A stretch of 64,000 bases of DNA, taken from NCBI GenBank assembly GCA_947359465.1, contig OX375876.1, positions 120,151,444 to 120,215,443 on the forward strand. Reading direction: 5' to 3'. Source of the DNA: Metellina segmentata. Lineage: Eukaryota > Arthropoda > Arachnida > Araneae > Tetragnathidae. A program made the translations under genes and the position numbers. The first letter of the stretch is position 1. Each line of letters opens with the position of its first letter. A model generated the notes under the pieces. It was not told the origin of the DNA. It saw only the letters and a program-made list of their open reading frames with translations, and made no database searches. Positions 22,150 through 34,449 of the stretch are shown in pieces.

Positions 22150-23305
22150 TTATCTTATACACTATTTGTAGTTCAGTGAACGCAATATTTAACATTTCTT
22201 TATTGTTATAATTAGATGGGCTTCACGCTTAACCACCTGAGTAAGTACACTTAAATCAACCATAATTTGGTAGTTTTGAAAATTTTGGAATGTAAATTGA
22301 GTATTACGATTACTTTTACCAATACTGCTAAAAAATCAAATATTCTTCAAAAAAAAATTTTTCTTTGAGGAATTTAGCTCAGATACATAATTTATTTCGA
22401 GTCTTATTTTTGTTCTTTGCGCAATGTAAACGATTTCCGAATATTTGGGACTGACGATATTTTCCAACGAACGGGAATGAAACTGAATCTCGTGTTGGTT
22501 GGTAATAATATTTTATGTTTCTTTTGCTCTGAATTAAGTTCGCATTTCTAAATTTAGTGCACTTTTTAATTGTAAGTTGTGGCAACTGCGAGATCAAGAG
22601 GTAAAGAGGAACCACAAATTAATATCTATAAAACAACTTTTTCCCGATACCTTTTATTTTGTTTTATTTCGCTGTTTTCTTTTGTTTTCTGTTTTAAATA
22701 TTTATTATTTTAATAAATTGTGTTCTTTTTCATGGCATGCAACACCACTACAAAGTATTCGACTTAAAGTAGTAGATCAGTTAGAATAAAATAAATTTTA
22801 AGTATAACTATGCCATTATTGAAATAATTATAATGTTTAAAAAATCCGAACTAGAATTTTTCAAACATTAAAAAATATTTGTCATGATGACAGAAGATTG
22901 CGAAATTCCACAATGTCGCATGCTGGATGCAAGAGTGACACAAATAAAAAAAATGTGTTTCTTTGACTATGACTCGTCGGAAATCGTCGTTTTTTATTAA
23001 TTGAGTTGAAAATTAAAATAACTTATGAAAAGGAATCGGAAATTGCCTTCAAAATCGTTTTTAGTAGAAGTTACCTTAGTGTTACCTTTCGTCATTTTGT
23101 AGCTTTGTCATACAGCAAGGGTGTGATGTATGTCAAATGTATTACATGAATGGATATATATGTGTAGGATTTGTGTCCAAAGTAAGTTGTAGGAATTTTA
23201 AATATGGCGAAAAGTGTTAAAATATTATTTTATTGTACGAAAAACATAAGTCATTACTTATTTTGATCATCTTTACAATCTAGAGTAAACCAATTCAAAC
23301 CGAGT
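22150..23305. other. AT-rich sequence, nothing recognised
   Basis: Frames of 70-78 codons near 22379-22789 show no motif. Confidence 0.4.
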
Positions 23306-23332
23306 AAGGTCGGGTATTTTGCTAGTGATATA
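23306..23332 (+). mobile_element. Possible Helitron 3' terminus (tentative)
   Basis: A small stem CCGA-GTAAGG-TCGG is followed by GTATTTTG and CTAGT, the arrangement seen at Helitron 3' ends (hairpin, short spacer, CTRR before a T). No matching 5' end was located, so chance is not excluded. Confidence 0.3.
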
Positions 23333-23339
23333 TAATTCG

Positions 23340-24349
23340 CTTAAATTTTTTTGTGGGGGGCGATTCAAAGTCGATTATATACTCATATAAAAAATCTTAA
23401 TGAAACAAATTATTCAGTACATTAATCCTGTAGCTAAATTTAATAAAATTAAGAATTTTGTTAAATCATATATACTACGGTCTAAACGTTGGGGCTAAAA
23501 AATTATGAATTGTCAAGACGCATCGAACTGTTATACTCTTTTAGAAATTGATTTTGTTTCGAATTCAAAGTGTTTAGGCAATTAAATTCCAAATTATTTA
23601 CTTACGTAAATGCCGTTTATAACGATTACAATGTAGGTTAAAATAATTTAATAGCAATAAAAGGAGTACTAGCTCTAAGGCTGCAGTGTTTTTTTTTTTG
23701 GTGTCAAGTTTTCGAATTCAAATATTATACTTTTATGCGTGGCAAACATGGAACATTCTTGAAAGTTTATTAGTATTATATTCGTAATAAATATTTCATT
23801 ATTCTGATTGTACTATATTGTTATTTTAAAACAAACGTATTCCATTTTTACTAACCTTGCATTTCAAATTTTTTCAACTCGGTAGCATTTTTAGGTGTCT
23901 CATTGTATTATTTTATCATCGGCTTAGAACAGAAACTCGTTAATTCACATATGTATTAATTTGTTTACTGTACAGCTGATAGCAACAGAAATAGAAACTA
24001 GATATAAGATAACAAAGCAAAAACTATAAGCTTTCTTATGGTGTTTTACATGTTTTAAATATATTACAACACTACAATGTGTTCCACATAGCGAAATAAG
24101 CATTTATTGCCTCCGATAAAATGTCGTTTCTCAACGAAAGTTAATTAGAATCCCTACTGTATTCTCTAAATATTTAAACAGTTTTACTTTGCTGTTAAAA
24201 AATACATTTTTAAAAACTTAAAAGCTGATTTAAACCACTAAAATTTAAAATATGAATGCATGCTGGGATGAATGCAAAACACTTTTGAAATACACGTATA
24301 AATTTCCGAATACGAAAATATTTATACCATTTTTCTTCGACTCGAACCA
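23340..24349. other. AT-rich sequence, nothing recognised
   Basis: No coding, terminal-repeat or tandem signal. Confidence 0.45.
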
Positions 24350-24730
24350 GCTGTGGTAAAAAAATATGGACGACCAACAAAACCGAGCACAGAATTTGAT
24401 CGTCTCTCCCTTTCCCCTTTTTTTCCCTATCTGGATCAGTTTTGACATTTCACTGCGATTTTCCCCCATTCGTTCCCTTACTCTCCCCCTGTTGCCACGA
24501 ATATGGCCGCCTGTGAGTTTTTACGACCACCCCAGGAGGGGATGCAGAAGAAATCAAAGATTGGACGATGAATGAATAAAATATGAACTTTTAAACAAAT
24601 GCCGTAAAAATGTTGACGTGTCGGGAAAAATGATGCCGGTCTCTGGAGAATAAAATTATAAGTTGCCGCATAAATCCCTTTCCTCTCTTTCTTAAGACTA
24701 CGAACACGGGAAGAATTAGGAAGAAACAAA
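24350..24730. other. GC-richer single-copy island
   Basis: Pyrimidine-rich runs and moderate CpG content stand out against AT-rich flanks. Short frames on both strands (69-83 codons) overlap and resemble nothing known. Confidence 0.35.
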
Positions 24731-24739
24731 TGCGGGATC

Positions 24740-26085
24740 TCCGGATAAATGAGGATTTTTAGGATCGGGAAAAACGAAATCTAGAGACGGTAGTTATTTA
24801 AAATGTATCTTATAAAGCGCTGTCTGGATTGTTGGATAAAATACTTTTTTCTTTCAGAAATCAAACCACGTTCGGTGAAAATGTATGCTGTTTACATCGG
24901 GAGAATTTAATAAAAATGCATCCATTTAAAACTGAAGTTCGTAGAGTAAAACTATGTTTTGGAGAATTTATATGTGAGATCTTTTAAAATATATTTTTTA
25001 TTTAGGTGAGTGAAAAATTCGTATATTTTTTTTCTTTTGTCATGGTTACATGGTTATGAGAGAATCTTGTGAGCTTTACTGTAGAAAATGCAATCGCTCA
25101 TTTTATTTACTAAAGTCGATAAATACGGGCGTAACATAGGCCCGAATAAACAGCTAAGCATATTTTAAAAACCTTTAAACGTACTGTGTTATGTAATCTT
25201 AAAAAAAATGTTAAACGCTTTTTTTTGGTTAGTGTAAGGTTTTTTTGGTTAGTACAATGCATAAATGCATCCTTCTTTAATCCTAATTGTAATATCTTCC
25301 TAATAAAGTGATTACATATTTTGTCCAGTACGGCCGAAGTACGAATCTCGTTTTATATGTGTATTAGGGTACCAAGTTCAAAAATATACAAACTGTTTAA
25401 CTGAACACCTTCTCTTCTGCAGAAACAGTTTAACATCTGCCCACATCAACCATACTGTTGAAGCGATGAAAACTGATTTCGTTCAAGTTTTTTTAAATAT
25501 CATCTAAATTTTTTTTCCAAATTCAAAATGGTACATTAATATAATGTCTCAACTTCTGTTTCTGTACATCAAATCCTTCAAATTTCACGTTTTTAAAAAT
25601 TAATGCACCATTATATTAAATTCCTATACTTCTATATCAACCCTTCGTCTTGGAATTTTTGTCTTTACTATGTGGTGTAATAAACAATGTTTTTCTGTTC
25701 ATGTATCATTTTTCGTGTACGTGTCTGAAAAAATGTTGATTTTCTTACCCTTCCTTGAATGAAAAATGGTAAAAAGTAAATTATACTTTGTAACAACTTC
25801 ATGGAGGCTCAAAACATGAAAAATAACATTAGGAATAATTTCCTACAATAATCGTCTTTCTGTACAAATTAGAATTTGAGACATCATGTCTCAAAAACAT
25901 GCTTATTTGCAAATTATACCTTAATTAGATAATTAATTATTTGCATAATCATATTTTTTTTACCTGAAATGATTTTAAGAATACACCAATTACCAATGGT
26001 AAAAAAATGGATGTTTATAGTCAAAATTAAAAAAAAATTATTTTAGTGTATACGTATATCATTAATCTGCTTATCTCCATATTGG
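24740..26085. other. AT-rich sequence, nothing recognised
   Basis: Only minor local duplications, such as two TTTTTTTGGTTAGT segments near 25220-25250. Confidence 0.45.
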
Positions 26086-26089
26086 AAAT

Positions 26090-26500
26090 TTTAAAATATA
26101 GTGCTAACTGCAGACGCGGATTCAAACACATTGGTGCACTCGAAGCGGACACAGAAGCGAAGTTCACCAATCACACAACGGTTCGTCATGCGATCTGGAA
26201 TGGGAAATGAATGCAGTGCGAATGCTAACCGCACAGATGGGCGTTGACTAGGCTTAGGTAGCGAAGAGGTTGGCAAAGGGTGGGGTAAAATAAAACACAA
26301 AAATTAGAGAGGGAGTGAAAATGCTTTCGTGCAGATCTAGGGATGTCACTCCCAAATAGCACTTCACACCTTTCCTTTTGTAATGCAACCGCAACTCGTT
26401 CGAAAATGTATTTCGAACTGTGTTCGAAATAAAAAATTATGCGATTACATTAGGCGTGGTTCGCTATTGGAAGCCGTGGAGAATCAGTAAATGGGAATGT
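26090..26500. other. GC-richer single-copy island
   Basis: CpG-containing sequence with no recognisable reading frame; the 69-codon minus frame (26091-26300) has no domain. Confidence 0.3.
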
Positions 26501-26519
26501 TGGAGTTGAGTTCAAAAAG

Positions 26520-27250
26520 CGACGCATCGAAAAAACTTCGAAAGTTGTCAGGCTTTTTTAAGTACATTTATCACTTTCGTGATTGAGTACTTACGCGAGT
26601 ATTTGTGTGACTTTGACTTTATTGCATAAAAAGGTGCGGAATTGAAAGTTCCATCACCATTTTCCTGTTTCATAGTTTAGAATATCACTGCGGTCTTTGC
26701 TATATGATGGAATATTAGATCAGTGTTTTGAGATTAATGCGTAATAACTAATTGAAAATCTCAAGCCAACATTCGCATAAGTCACAGAAATGTGTTTCAT
26801 AAAACACAAATTAAACAAAGTATGAAAGTTTGATTTTTTAAATACATTTATCACTTTCGTTGTATTGGTATTTTTGTATTTTTAAACTAACGTCGTACTA
26901 GAGCACCACAACGGGCTATTTACGATGGTCCGGGATCAGTCTCAAAGGAAAGTTTCGAGGCAACACCACGTAAAAATCACTTTTATGTACGTATTTGGGT
27001 TACTCAATTGTACGAAAAAGTGAGGAATTGAAAATTTGATAACCATTTTCTGTTACATAGCTACGGGCGTCACTGCGATCTGTGTTATACGAGGAAGAAT
27101 TAGACCAATATTTCGCAATTAATTTGAAATAGCTAATTGAAAGGTCAATTTGTAATATCTAATAAACAGTCAACATTTTATAATCCACAAAAATGTATTT
27201 AATTAGAAACGATGCATGAAAAAAAATTCGAAAATTGGCAGACATTTTGA
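26520..27250. repeat. Diverged tandem duplication, about 300 bp unit
   Basis: Blocks GAATTGAAA(G/A)TT, CACCATTTTCCTGTTTCATA / AACCATTTTCTGTTACATAG, CACTGCG(G/A)TCT and CGTGATTGAGTACTTACG-type segments recur in order in about 26520-26820 and 26821-27235. A third copy begins at 27236. The second copy holds a SINE fragment. Confidence 0.7.
26868..26985 (-). mobile_element. SINE 3' fragment inside the tandem repeat
   Basis: The minus strand reads the SINE 3' half, including the complement of AACGTCGTACTAGAGCACCA and of ACGGGCTATTTACGATGGTC. The head and central body are absent. Confidence 0.85.
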
Positions 27251-27259
27251 GTACGTTTT

Positions 27260-28245
27260 TGAGAAGAAATTTTACCCTTTCGTTTAATCAGAACTATGTT
27301 TTATGATTTATGGCATTTCATTTGTGAATTGATGAGTGAGATGATATTGTACTAACTTAAATAGTGTAAATTGTGTTATTAAAACAACCATCAATTTAAA
27401 TTATATAAATTTACCACACTGAGCTTGTGAACGAATACAATTTTGTAAATAAAAATAGGTACTTGTAATTTCTAAATTTTCATATGAAATTATATGACGA
27501 GTTAGAGAAAAAGTGAAAATAAATGTTAAACTGAATATTTTAAATACATACTAAATTTACTTCTCATCATTAAAACTTCAAGCATTCCGAAAACTTTTGA
27601 AACTTAAAGGGTTGTTAAATTGTTGGATTTAATAAAGAGAAGATTAATATTACTGAGAATAGAAATGTAGTTCTTTAAAGAGAAATATAAATACGAATGT
27701 TAATTTAGATTTATTCATAACATACATAATATACAATCAAATAATTTGTAATGAAACGATTCAATTCTATCATATATTTTACATCAATAGAAAATTGTTT
27801 CAATCAAAGCAATAAAATGTTTGATGCCTTTCACAGCGGTTTAACAAGTGTTATTAGAGAAAACCTTTAAAATGGACAGGTTTCATTCCAATTTCAGTCA
27901 ATTACAAAGTTAGTTAATAGTTTCTCAATATTAATATTTAGAATCACATCCCTTAATCTTCTATCGTGTTTACTTTACATGAAACAAATTTGAAAGGGTT
28001 AAAAAATTATTTCTGTTCACCGAAAATTTGTTAAGCAATGATTATATTACCGTTTCGAAATGAAAACAGATAACTTAGGTAATAAAGAAATCAGTTTTAA
28101 TATTTGAGTTTATCGGTGTTTTTATGTTGGGTATTGGTAAATAGTTTATGTTTATTAACACAATCGAGTGCGTTGTTGAAATGAAATATTACAATTCCAG
28201 GGAATAATACCTAGGCATACTCTATTAACTACAAGCGGTTTAGAT
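27260..28245. other. AT-rich sequence, nothing recognised
   Basis: No coding or repeat signal. Confidence 0.45.
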
Positions 28246-28249
28246 AGGA

Positions 28250-28445
28250 AATCTCGTCCATCAAGATATTACTAACTTTGCTGATGACTTGTTTCCTCGT
28301 TATCAAGATATTGCCGATCTTTTTGATGTTGACGTGATCAAGATCTGATCAGATTACATTTTTTCTATGAAGAGATATCTTAACCATCCTAATCTGATCA
28401 GTTGTGCTAACGACGTGATACCTCGGCAGAGAAATCATCTCAGGA
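28250..28445. repeat. Palindrome-bearing ~42-bp repeat array, locus 2
   Basis: About five diverged units, plus-orientation, with ATCTCGTCCATCAAGATATT, GATCAAGATCTGATCAG and GAGATATCTTAACC blocks. Same family as 4.85 kb. Confidence 0.8.
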
Positions 28446-28568
28446 GGATTAAATATTATAATTTACTATTTATTTAAGACGTGGATATACACTAGAAGAT
28501 TACGTTGTTTCTACTTGAAGTTACATATTATTTGTACTTAAAGTTAAATGTTTTTTTTTACTTAAAAG

Positions 28569-29070
28569 GAATCAGTGCTTGCACTTTCCAGTGGATCCCA
28601 GCTCATGTTGGAAGTGAGGGGAACGAATGTGCAGATGTCCTTGCAAAGGAATCACGAGACGAAGATCAACCTCGAGTAGTAAACCTGTGAAGATGCGAAT
28701 GCCGTCGCCAGGCGAAGGATCTACAACCAGCATTTTAACAAGGCAACAATTCCCGATCTAAACTGCCTAAGAAACCTCTACTCTACAATAGCTAGGCTAC
28801 ATACTGGACATTTCAAAGGCATGAAGATTTCACGAACTAATATAATATCCTATCCCATCTGCAGGTACTGTCCCCAATCGCAACTAACTCCAGATCATGT
28901 TTTTGACTGCCAGGCCATTATCGGTTCCCTCTTTCAACTTGGAGTACCCCCAATCGAAATCCTCCATAGCCATCGAGCTCCAGAACTTGCAGATCTTGCC
29001 ACCTAGGCTTTTGGAGGACTCTAAACTTTTGTACTAGTACTGTATCCATAGACACGACAACAACAACAAC
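28569..29070 (+). mobile_element. 5'-truncated non-LTR retrotransposon (LINE) 3' end
   Basis: About 500 bp comprises the 3' end of a LINE with a tail of ACAACAACAACAAC. It is flanked by ACTTAAAAG on the left and ACTTAAAG on the right, a likely target duplication though confounded by the host tandem repeat. The encoded part is described separately. Confidence 0.85.
28575..29008 (+). pseudogene. LINE ORF2 C-terminal fragment with RNase H motif
   Basis: The first frame gives FQWIPAHVGSEGNECADVLA, matching the H-x-G-x-x-G-N-E-x-A-D active-site segment of the RNase H domain found in I/Jockey/R1/LOA-type LINE ORF2 proteins. It stops at 28690. A second frame continues with ARLHTGHFKGMKI and a C-x2-C...H-x4-C knuckle (YPICRYCPQSQLTPDHVFDC), ending ELADLAT and a stop at about 29008. 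RNase H followed by a C-terminal zinc knuckle is typical of these LINEs. The endonuclease and reverse transcriptase parts are absent through 5' truncation. One frameshift separates the two parts, so the copy is dead. Confidence 0.88.
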
Positions 29071-29139
29071 ACTTAAAGTTAAGTGTTATTTGTACTTGAA
29101 GTTAAATGTTATTTGTATTAGTGATAATATTTAAATATA

Positions 29140-30086
29140 CAGTGGACTCGCGCTTTTACGAACTACTACGTTGGTTTCGAACAGTATCTCATGGAAGTAA
29201 TGTTAATTTCCCCTCCAATTTACGAACCAAAATAACCTCTTTTTAACGAACTCAGTTTCCTCAATTTCTTTTAATTATTTTTCTGATAACAGGAAAAATT
29301 TGACTGGAAAGGGTGAAATTTCTTCCGAATGATTAGACTTCGGACCTCCCATGTTGGTAAGGGGAGGATAAATCCTCAAGAGCGATTTCGATCTCAGTGT
29401 AGATATAAGGATCTTGATCCTTGATCCAGGAACTTTGTCGAATGGATCCTCAACTTCCTGAAAACACTACATTTCATGATTTTCTGACTGTCGACGAGAA
29501 TGTTAAAGCATGCATGTAGGAGATATCGGATGATGAAATCATCAATAAGGCGTTGAACGGGAATTCCGATGAACAATCCGATAGTGAAGAAAAATGCGTA
29601 GATATAATCCTAAGGTCAACTATCAAAGAAGCCACAGAATGGTTGTCAGGACTAAGTCAGTTCTCAGAAGCAGGTAACAATTTTCAGGAGTTTAACTGCA
29701 TCAAATCGATGGAATCGTATGTTTACCGAAATGCTATCGAGAAGCAAACAAAGATAGCTGTTTTTTATTGGAGTCGCTAATGAATAAAGGTTAGGGCAAG
29801 TAACATTTTTTGTTTTTAACCTTTTGACTATGACATTAGATATAACTGGTACGATTCTTATAAATTCAAAAGTACAATTGCTGAACCAGCGGTAGCCTAC
29901 ATTCTTTATTGGCATGATTATTATAACTTTCAAGGTACAACTACTGTACTGGTCATAGTCTAAATTCCTTCTTGGCGTGATCAAGGTACAACTGCTGTAC
30001 AGGCCGTAATCTAAAGGCTAAATCCAATTCCCATTTACAAACTTTTTTTCGGTTCCCACGAGTTCGTAGAAACGCGAGTCCAACTG
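29140..30086 (+). mobile_element. Second Tigger/pogo-like element, 947 bp
   Basis: The left end CAGTGGACTCGCGCTTTTAC and the right end (complement CAGTTGGACTCGCGTTTCTA) are inverted repeats extending into CGAAC. TA precedes the left end; the right flank is TG, a decayed TA. The family differs from the element at 16.36 kb in terminal sequence. It keeps only a 3' coding part. Confidence 0.88.
29436..29780 (+). pseudogene. Tigger-like transposase C-terminal remnant
   Basis: The plus strand reads FHDFLTVDENVKACM, a stop, then EISDDEIINKALNGNSDEQS with a following SDSEEK acidic run, then a helix-rich end finishing EKQTKIAVFYWSR. Tigger/pogo transposases commonly end with an acidic SDSEEE stretch, an amphipathic segment, and QTKITDFF-type residues. 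The DDE core is missing. At least one stop interrupts the frame at about 29518. Confidence 0.75.
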
Positions 30087-30239
30087 TGTTATGAAATAAC
30101 GAGGTATGAATCTGTACAACATGTTTTCTTGCAGGCAAACATATGTTTAGGGTAAAACTAGTAGACTGGAAAAAAATGAGAATATAGGATATTTAAATGA
30201 GAATTTAGGAAATAAGAGAACATGTTTCACTATTGCTTG

Positions 30240-30440
30240 TTATCTCTTCGAGTACTTTTGGCAAGATATCGTGTCCATCAAGATCTAACCAATTTCGTTC
30301 ATAACGATATATATCGTCTTTAAGACTTTGCTTATTTGAATCTGCTTATGGTGAAATCAAGGTCTGATCAGTTTTCTTCTTATGATGAGACATATCGTCC
30401 ACGGAGAGATCAGTCTTTCTAATGAGGATATACCCACCTT
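30240..30440. repeat. Palindrome-bearing ~42-bp repeat array, locus 3
   Basis: Diverged units with AAGATATCGTGTCCATCAAG, ACGATATATATCGTC, AAGGTCTGATCAG and GAGACATATCGTCC. Plus-orientation like the locus at 28.25 kb. Confidence 0.75.
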
Positions 30441-30961
30441 ATCCAGACAACCACAACGCTGGTGCTTTACTATAAAACTAAATACAGAAGACGCTATTGT
30501 TAAAAGGTGAATATTTTTCAAAGACGCAAAACTTTAAACGTTTTGGTCTATTGAACAACTTTTCACCAAATTACGTTTCTTGTATCTTCGGCTTAAAGCT
30601 GAAATTCTTTAACTGACAAACAGGTATTTTTACTGTACAGCTGTTTAAAGAAAAACAATGCGTTTTTTAACGAAAGGATTAAAATTATATTAATGTGGAT
30701 TATGTGACATATCTTTTAAACATATTAAAACAACACTTTGAATTCATCATTATAATAATGAGCAGTACGTGCATCCATTGAAATATTTTTGTAGACTTTC
30801 AAGTGCACTTTACCACCGATATACTCCTCTAATCTCACGTAACTTTTTGTGAACAATACACTTTTTATAGTGGTATGATTTAAAAAAAATTTGTCCATAA
30901 ACACATACATTTTTAATATCCTATCTTTCTTTACACCGATGTGTAAATTAATATACAAGTA

Positions 30962-32611
30962 GGGGAAAGTAGGGCACAATGTTACACGTTTTTATTTATT
31001 TTCAGATGTGGCATCAAGATATGCATCCTTATATCTTACATATTATTAAAATTAAAAAGAGTAACATTTATTTCCTGTATTTTAGGTTTTTTTAGTGATG
31101 TACATTGCAACACTGTGCTCCACTGTTGGAGTACAGTGTTGCGTTATAGTAGCAGCAGTTAAAATAAGGAATGGGCTTTAATTAAAATTCATTTTAATTA
31201 AACATACATATATCTAATGATTCCTTAAGCAGGCTTAAAATAAAATACCACTTTTGATTTGTTTTCGTATAATTGAACAGCTTTAAATGTGAGGAAAACA
31301 TTAGCAATGATTGTAGCCTACATTTACAAAGTAGATGATGAAATAAGATTAAAGAAATTGTAAATTTATTTTAGATTTTAATAGGAAGTTAAATCCACGG
31401 GGAAAATCAGCATTTCTGCTTACCTTATGAAATTACCCTGATGAAATTAGAAGAGGAAGTTCGGCAATTATTTTTGATTTTCCAAATGAATAAACTTTAT
31501 TTGTTCGTGAAAATTTATAACATGGAAAAATTATTTTGCATAGAACACTTCAAAATCAATACTGTTCTGATCCACAACTTCCCCAATAGAAAGAATTTTA
31601 AATTCTTTAAGGAATCCTTCTTCAATTTTAATATAATCACCATTGAAAAATGTCGTCTGAAGATATATCTGATTGCAATTCTGAAAATGAGATGTTATCA
31701 CTATCAGCATAAGATGGTGAATCTTCGTCTACTGTTGATGATATCTAGATAGGTTAAAGCTCGCTTCTTGGAAATTTCGTTCTTTTTAAGGTTTAGTGAA
31801 TTTTTCATCTTCATTATTTCCCCTGTAATCATATTTTTAACTGGCGTATCAATCAAGATCCGACAATTCACCCGTCATCTATTTTGTGCAGTTTTTCCGA
31901 ATGGAGCCTTAGGAAAAGACCTTACTTCTTAAAGACACATAATTTTGTTAGCTTGTGAATGTTTCGAATGAATAACAATAGAAAACTGCAAATGACGTAA
32001 AGAAAGATTGTTAACATCACTTAAAAAGGTATGCAAACCTGTATAAAGGAATAACTTTAGGAAAATTAACCAATTTATTTATGTTATCATTCTAATTTAT
32101 AATTAAAAATCTTAAAATGAAGAAGACAGAGCTATAATAGCAATAAAATTTGCATTCTGAAACATTTGCTTAGTTGTAATGTGTTAATTGGACAAATTAT
32201 GTATGTAACAGTTTGTACCATTTCATTTTGTAACACATTACTCCATCTAATAAACATTGTAACAAAACTTTTTTTGACTACCTAATGTGAACTTAGATCA
32301 TCAATTTTAACTCAATAGAACCAAAACACAATTAGCTTTAATACTAATATATTATTCATTATAAAATAAACACTACTCATGAATAAAGAGAGTTTAATTA
32401 CAAAAAAAAAAGTTTTACTTTTAACATGCAAAAATAGATATTTACTTACAGAAATGTAACTAATTTTGAAAATTTTTCCAAAGCACATGGACTTTTGTAA
32501 AACACGATGGCTAACAAGATTGAAAACAAATTGGAGCTAATTTTGATACCTCTTTAAAATTAAGTTCATTGTAACACTGTACCTCATGTAACACTCTGCC
32601 CGACCTTCCCC
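30962..32611 (-). mobile_element. pogo-like DNA transposon, 1650 bp, decayed
   Basis: The left end GGGGAAAGTAGGGCACAATG and the right end (complement GGGGAAGGTCGGGCAGAGTG) are inverted repeats continuing into TTACA. TA lies on both sides (30960-30961 and 32612-32613). The interior contains many TGTAACAC/TGTTACA-like motifs, including a local palindrome around GTGCTCCACTGTTGGAGTAC (about 31118). A minus-strand transposase tail remains. Confidence 0.75.
31535..31850 (-). pseudogene. pogo-like transposase C-terminal tail
   Basis: On the minus strand a frame gives TPVKNMITGEIMKMKNSLNL, then a basic segment, then after a frameshift the acidic serine-rich run STVDEDSPSYADSD...SELQSDISSDD, then after another frameshift GDYIKIEEGFLKEF. 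The order (TPV.., basic region, acidic DSDSE region, GDYV-type segment) is common at the C-termini of pogo/CENP-B-like transposases. No DDE residues are seen. Assignment rests on this layout and on the terminal repeats; it is moderately sure. Confidence 0.55.
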
Positions 32612-32619
32612 TATTCTAC

Positions 32620-34005
32620 ACTGCAATTCTCATTTAATTTTGTTATTACCATCATGTGGCGAATTATTGTATCGTAATTTGAAGTTTAAAATTAATATAT
32701 TTAATTGATGTCACGAATTTAGAGAGAACAGATGGAAAATATTATAAATTTATTTTCAAATTACAGTATGTTACATTAAATTCAAATATATTTATTAAAA
32801 AAATGTTTATGCACCCTGATAAAATTAATTTATTTGGAAATTGTAATTTCATTCGAATGCTTAAAAATTTTAATTATCTGAATTATTGCAAAGGAAAGCA
32901 TTTTATCATTAAAATGCAGTCATTAAATATGACGGAAATATGCATCAGCTTCAATTTAATCAATTGTTTAATGGTACTTCTAGATTATAATGATTTTGCA
33001 TCGGTGATAGTTTACATTAGAGGCATATTTATGGAAGCTTAAATTATAATACATTGATTCACATTCTATTGACTTACAAAATATTAAAGTTTAATCACGA
33101 AGCATATTTAGCGTCATGTGTTCATAAATACACTTTCGTAAGCACAAATGAAAGGATGCACAAACAACATAAACCCTTTTATTGCATTCGAACCCTTTTC
33201 TAATAGTTTTCACACTTCTTGCAAATTATTCTTATTGATTGATTTCGAAATGTTTCCAATATGCTGAATTACATTCTCAAATATACAAACTTTTAATCAT
33301 ATTTTTTAAACTTGGAAACTAAGGATTCCTCCAAAACAGAAAATCAAGTGAATTTGAATTATTTTCTGTAATTTATGTTGATAATAATTTTTATTTTAAC
33401 ATAACAAATAGCTTCAAACCGTGTGATTTGTTACATAGAAATGCTAGAACTTCGATGTTATAACGTAAATCTCTTAAAAATGGAATTATATGTTCCTACT
33501 AAATGCTAATATAAAAAAAGAAAGCACTTCAAGAAAGAATTTAAAACATTTTTAAAGAAACACAATGGTTTTAAAAGTAAAATATTTTCTATAATTTGGA
33601 AAATATGAATGTTTTTAAAATTTTAAGACTACTAATTAAAATAATCATTTAATGAACTAAATTCATTTAGGAAGCACTTGAACCAAAATATTTCGTATTT
33701 ATATTTTAATATACACTATGAGTCCTGAGAAAATAAAGTAATTAATTAGTCCATCGACCTCTTTAAAAATCGCTTCCAAAAGTGGATACATTAGGTTCTA
33801 TTTCTCTCTGGGTGTATTTTTCTCTTCTGCGTCATTAAAATTTTCCATTTGTCTGTATGTCCATTTCTTTGACATTAATTGGTGCAGCTTGGCCAAATAT
33901 ACTTGGCCCTACTGCCATAAAACCCCAACTAATCACAAAAAGTAGACGGTGGAGATAAAATTTAATCGCACTAAGCATTAAAGTAGACTGAGATGCCAGC
34001 CAGAT
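32620..34005. other. AT-rich sequence, nothing recognised
   Basis: A small, less AT-rich patch at 33840-33990 (GGTGCAGCTTGGCCAAATAT) stands out but matches nothing I know. A 79-codon frame at 32803-33042 is AT-rich and unrecognised. Confidence 0.4.
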
Positions 34006-34009
34006 TCAG

Positions 34010-34300
34010 CTGTCAATTGAACTATGTACTGGAAGGAACTGCGTGAATTGTAATGAATACAACTACAAGAATAATATGTTAACTTTACTTAACATCATAA
34101 TGTAAATAGTTCGATGAATTGTAATTACAAATGGGCATCGATAGCATAAATTAGAATGAACAGAATTGCATGAATTTTAATGGACATAATTATAAGACTA
34201 AGCATTGTAATGAGCGTAGTTGCAAAAATGAGCTATAAAGACACTAAACATTATAATGGATACAGTTGCACGAACTGCAATGAACAGCGTTGTTCTATGA
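34010..34300. repeat. Degenerate short tandem repeats, about 35-45 bp
   Basis: Variants of GAATTGTAATGAATACAACT recur about five times (GAATTTTAATGGACATAATT, GCATTGTAATGAGCGTAGTT, ACATTATAATGGATACAGTT, ACTGCAATGAACAGCGTTG). It is an old, diverged minisatellite. Confidence 0.6.
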
Positions 34301-34449
34301 TATCAGATACAGCTTATATGACTATCACATCCTCCAACTTCGGTGCCGCCAGCAGATTTTATGCAAATCCGCTGGCTTTATTAAATAAAAAATTTTAAAC
34401 ACCTCAAATATCACAGTAGTTCAATAGAATCCCCAGTAGTCTATGGAAA

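Larger units (their letters stand above)
28500..29130. repeat. Short tandem repeat split by a LINE
   Basis: Units of about 24 bp (ACTTAAAGTTAAATGTTATT plus TGT) occur on both sides of the LINE fragment: about two and a half units at 28512-28568 and two at 29071-29118. The LINE inserted into the array. Confidence 0.75.
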
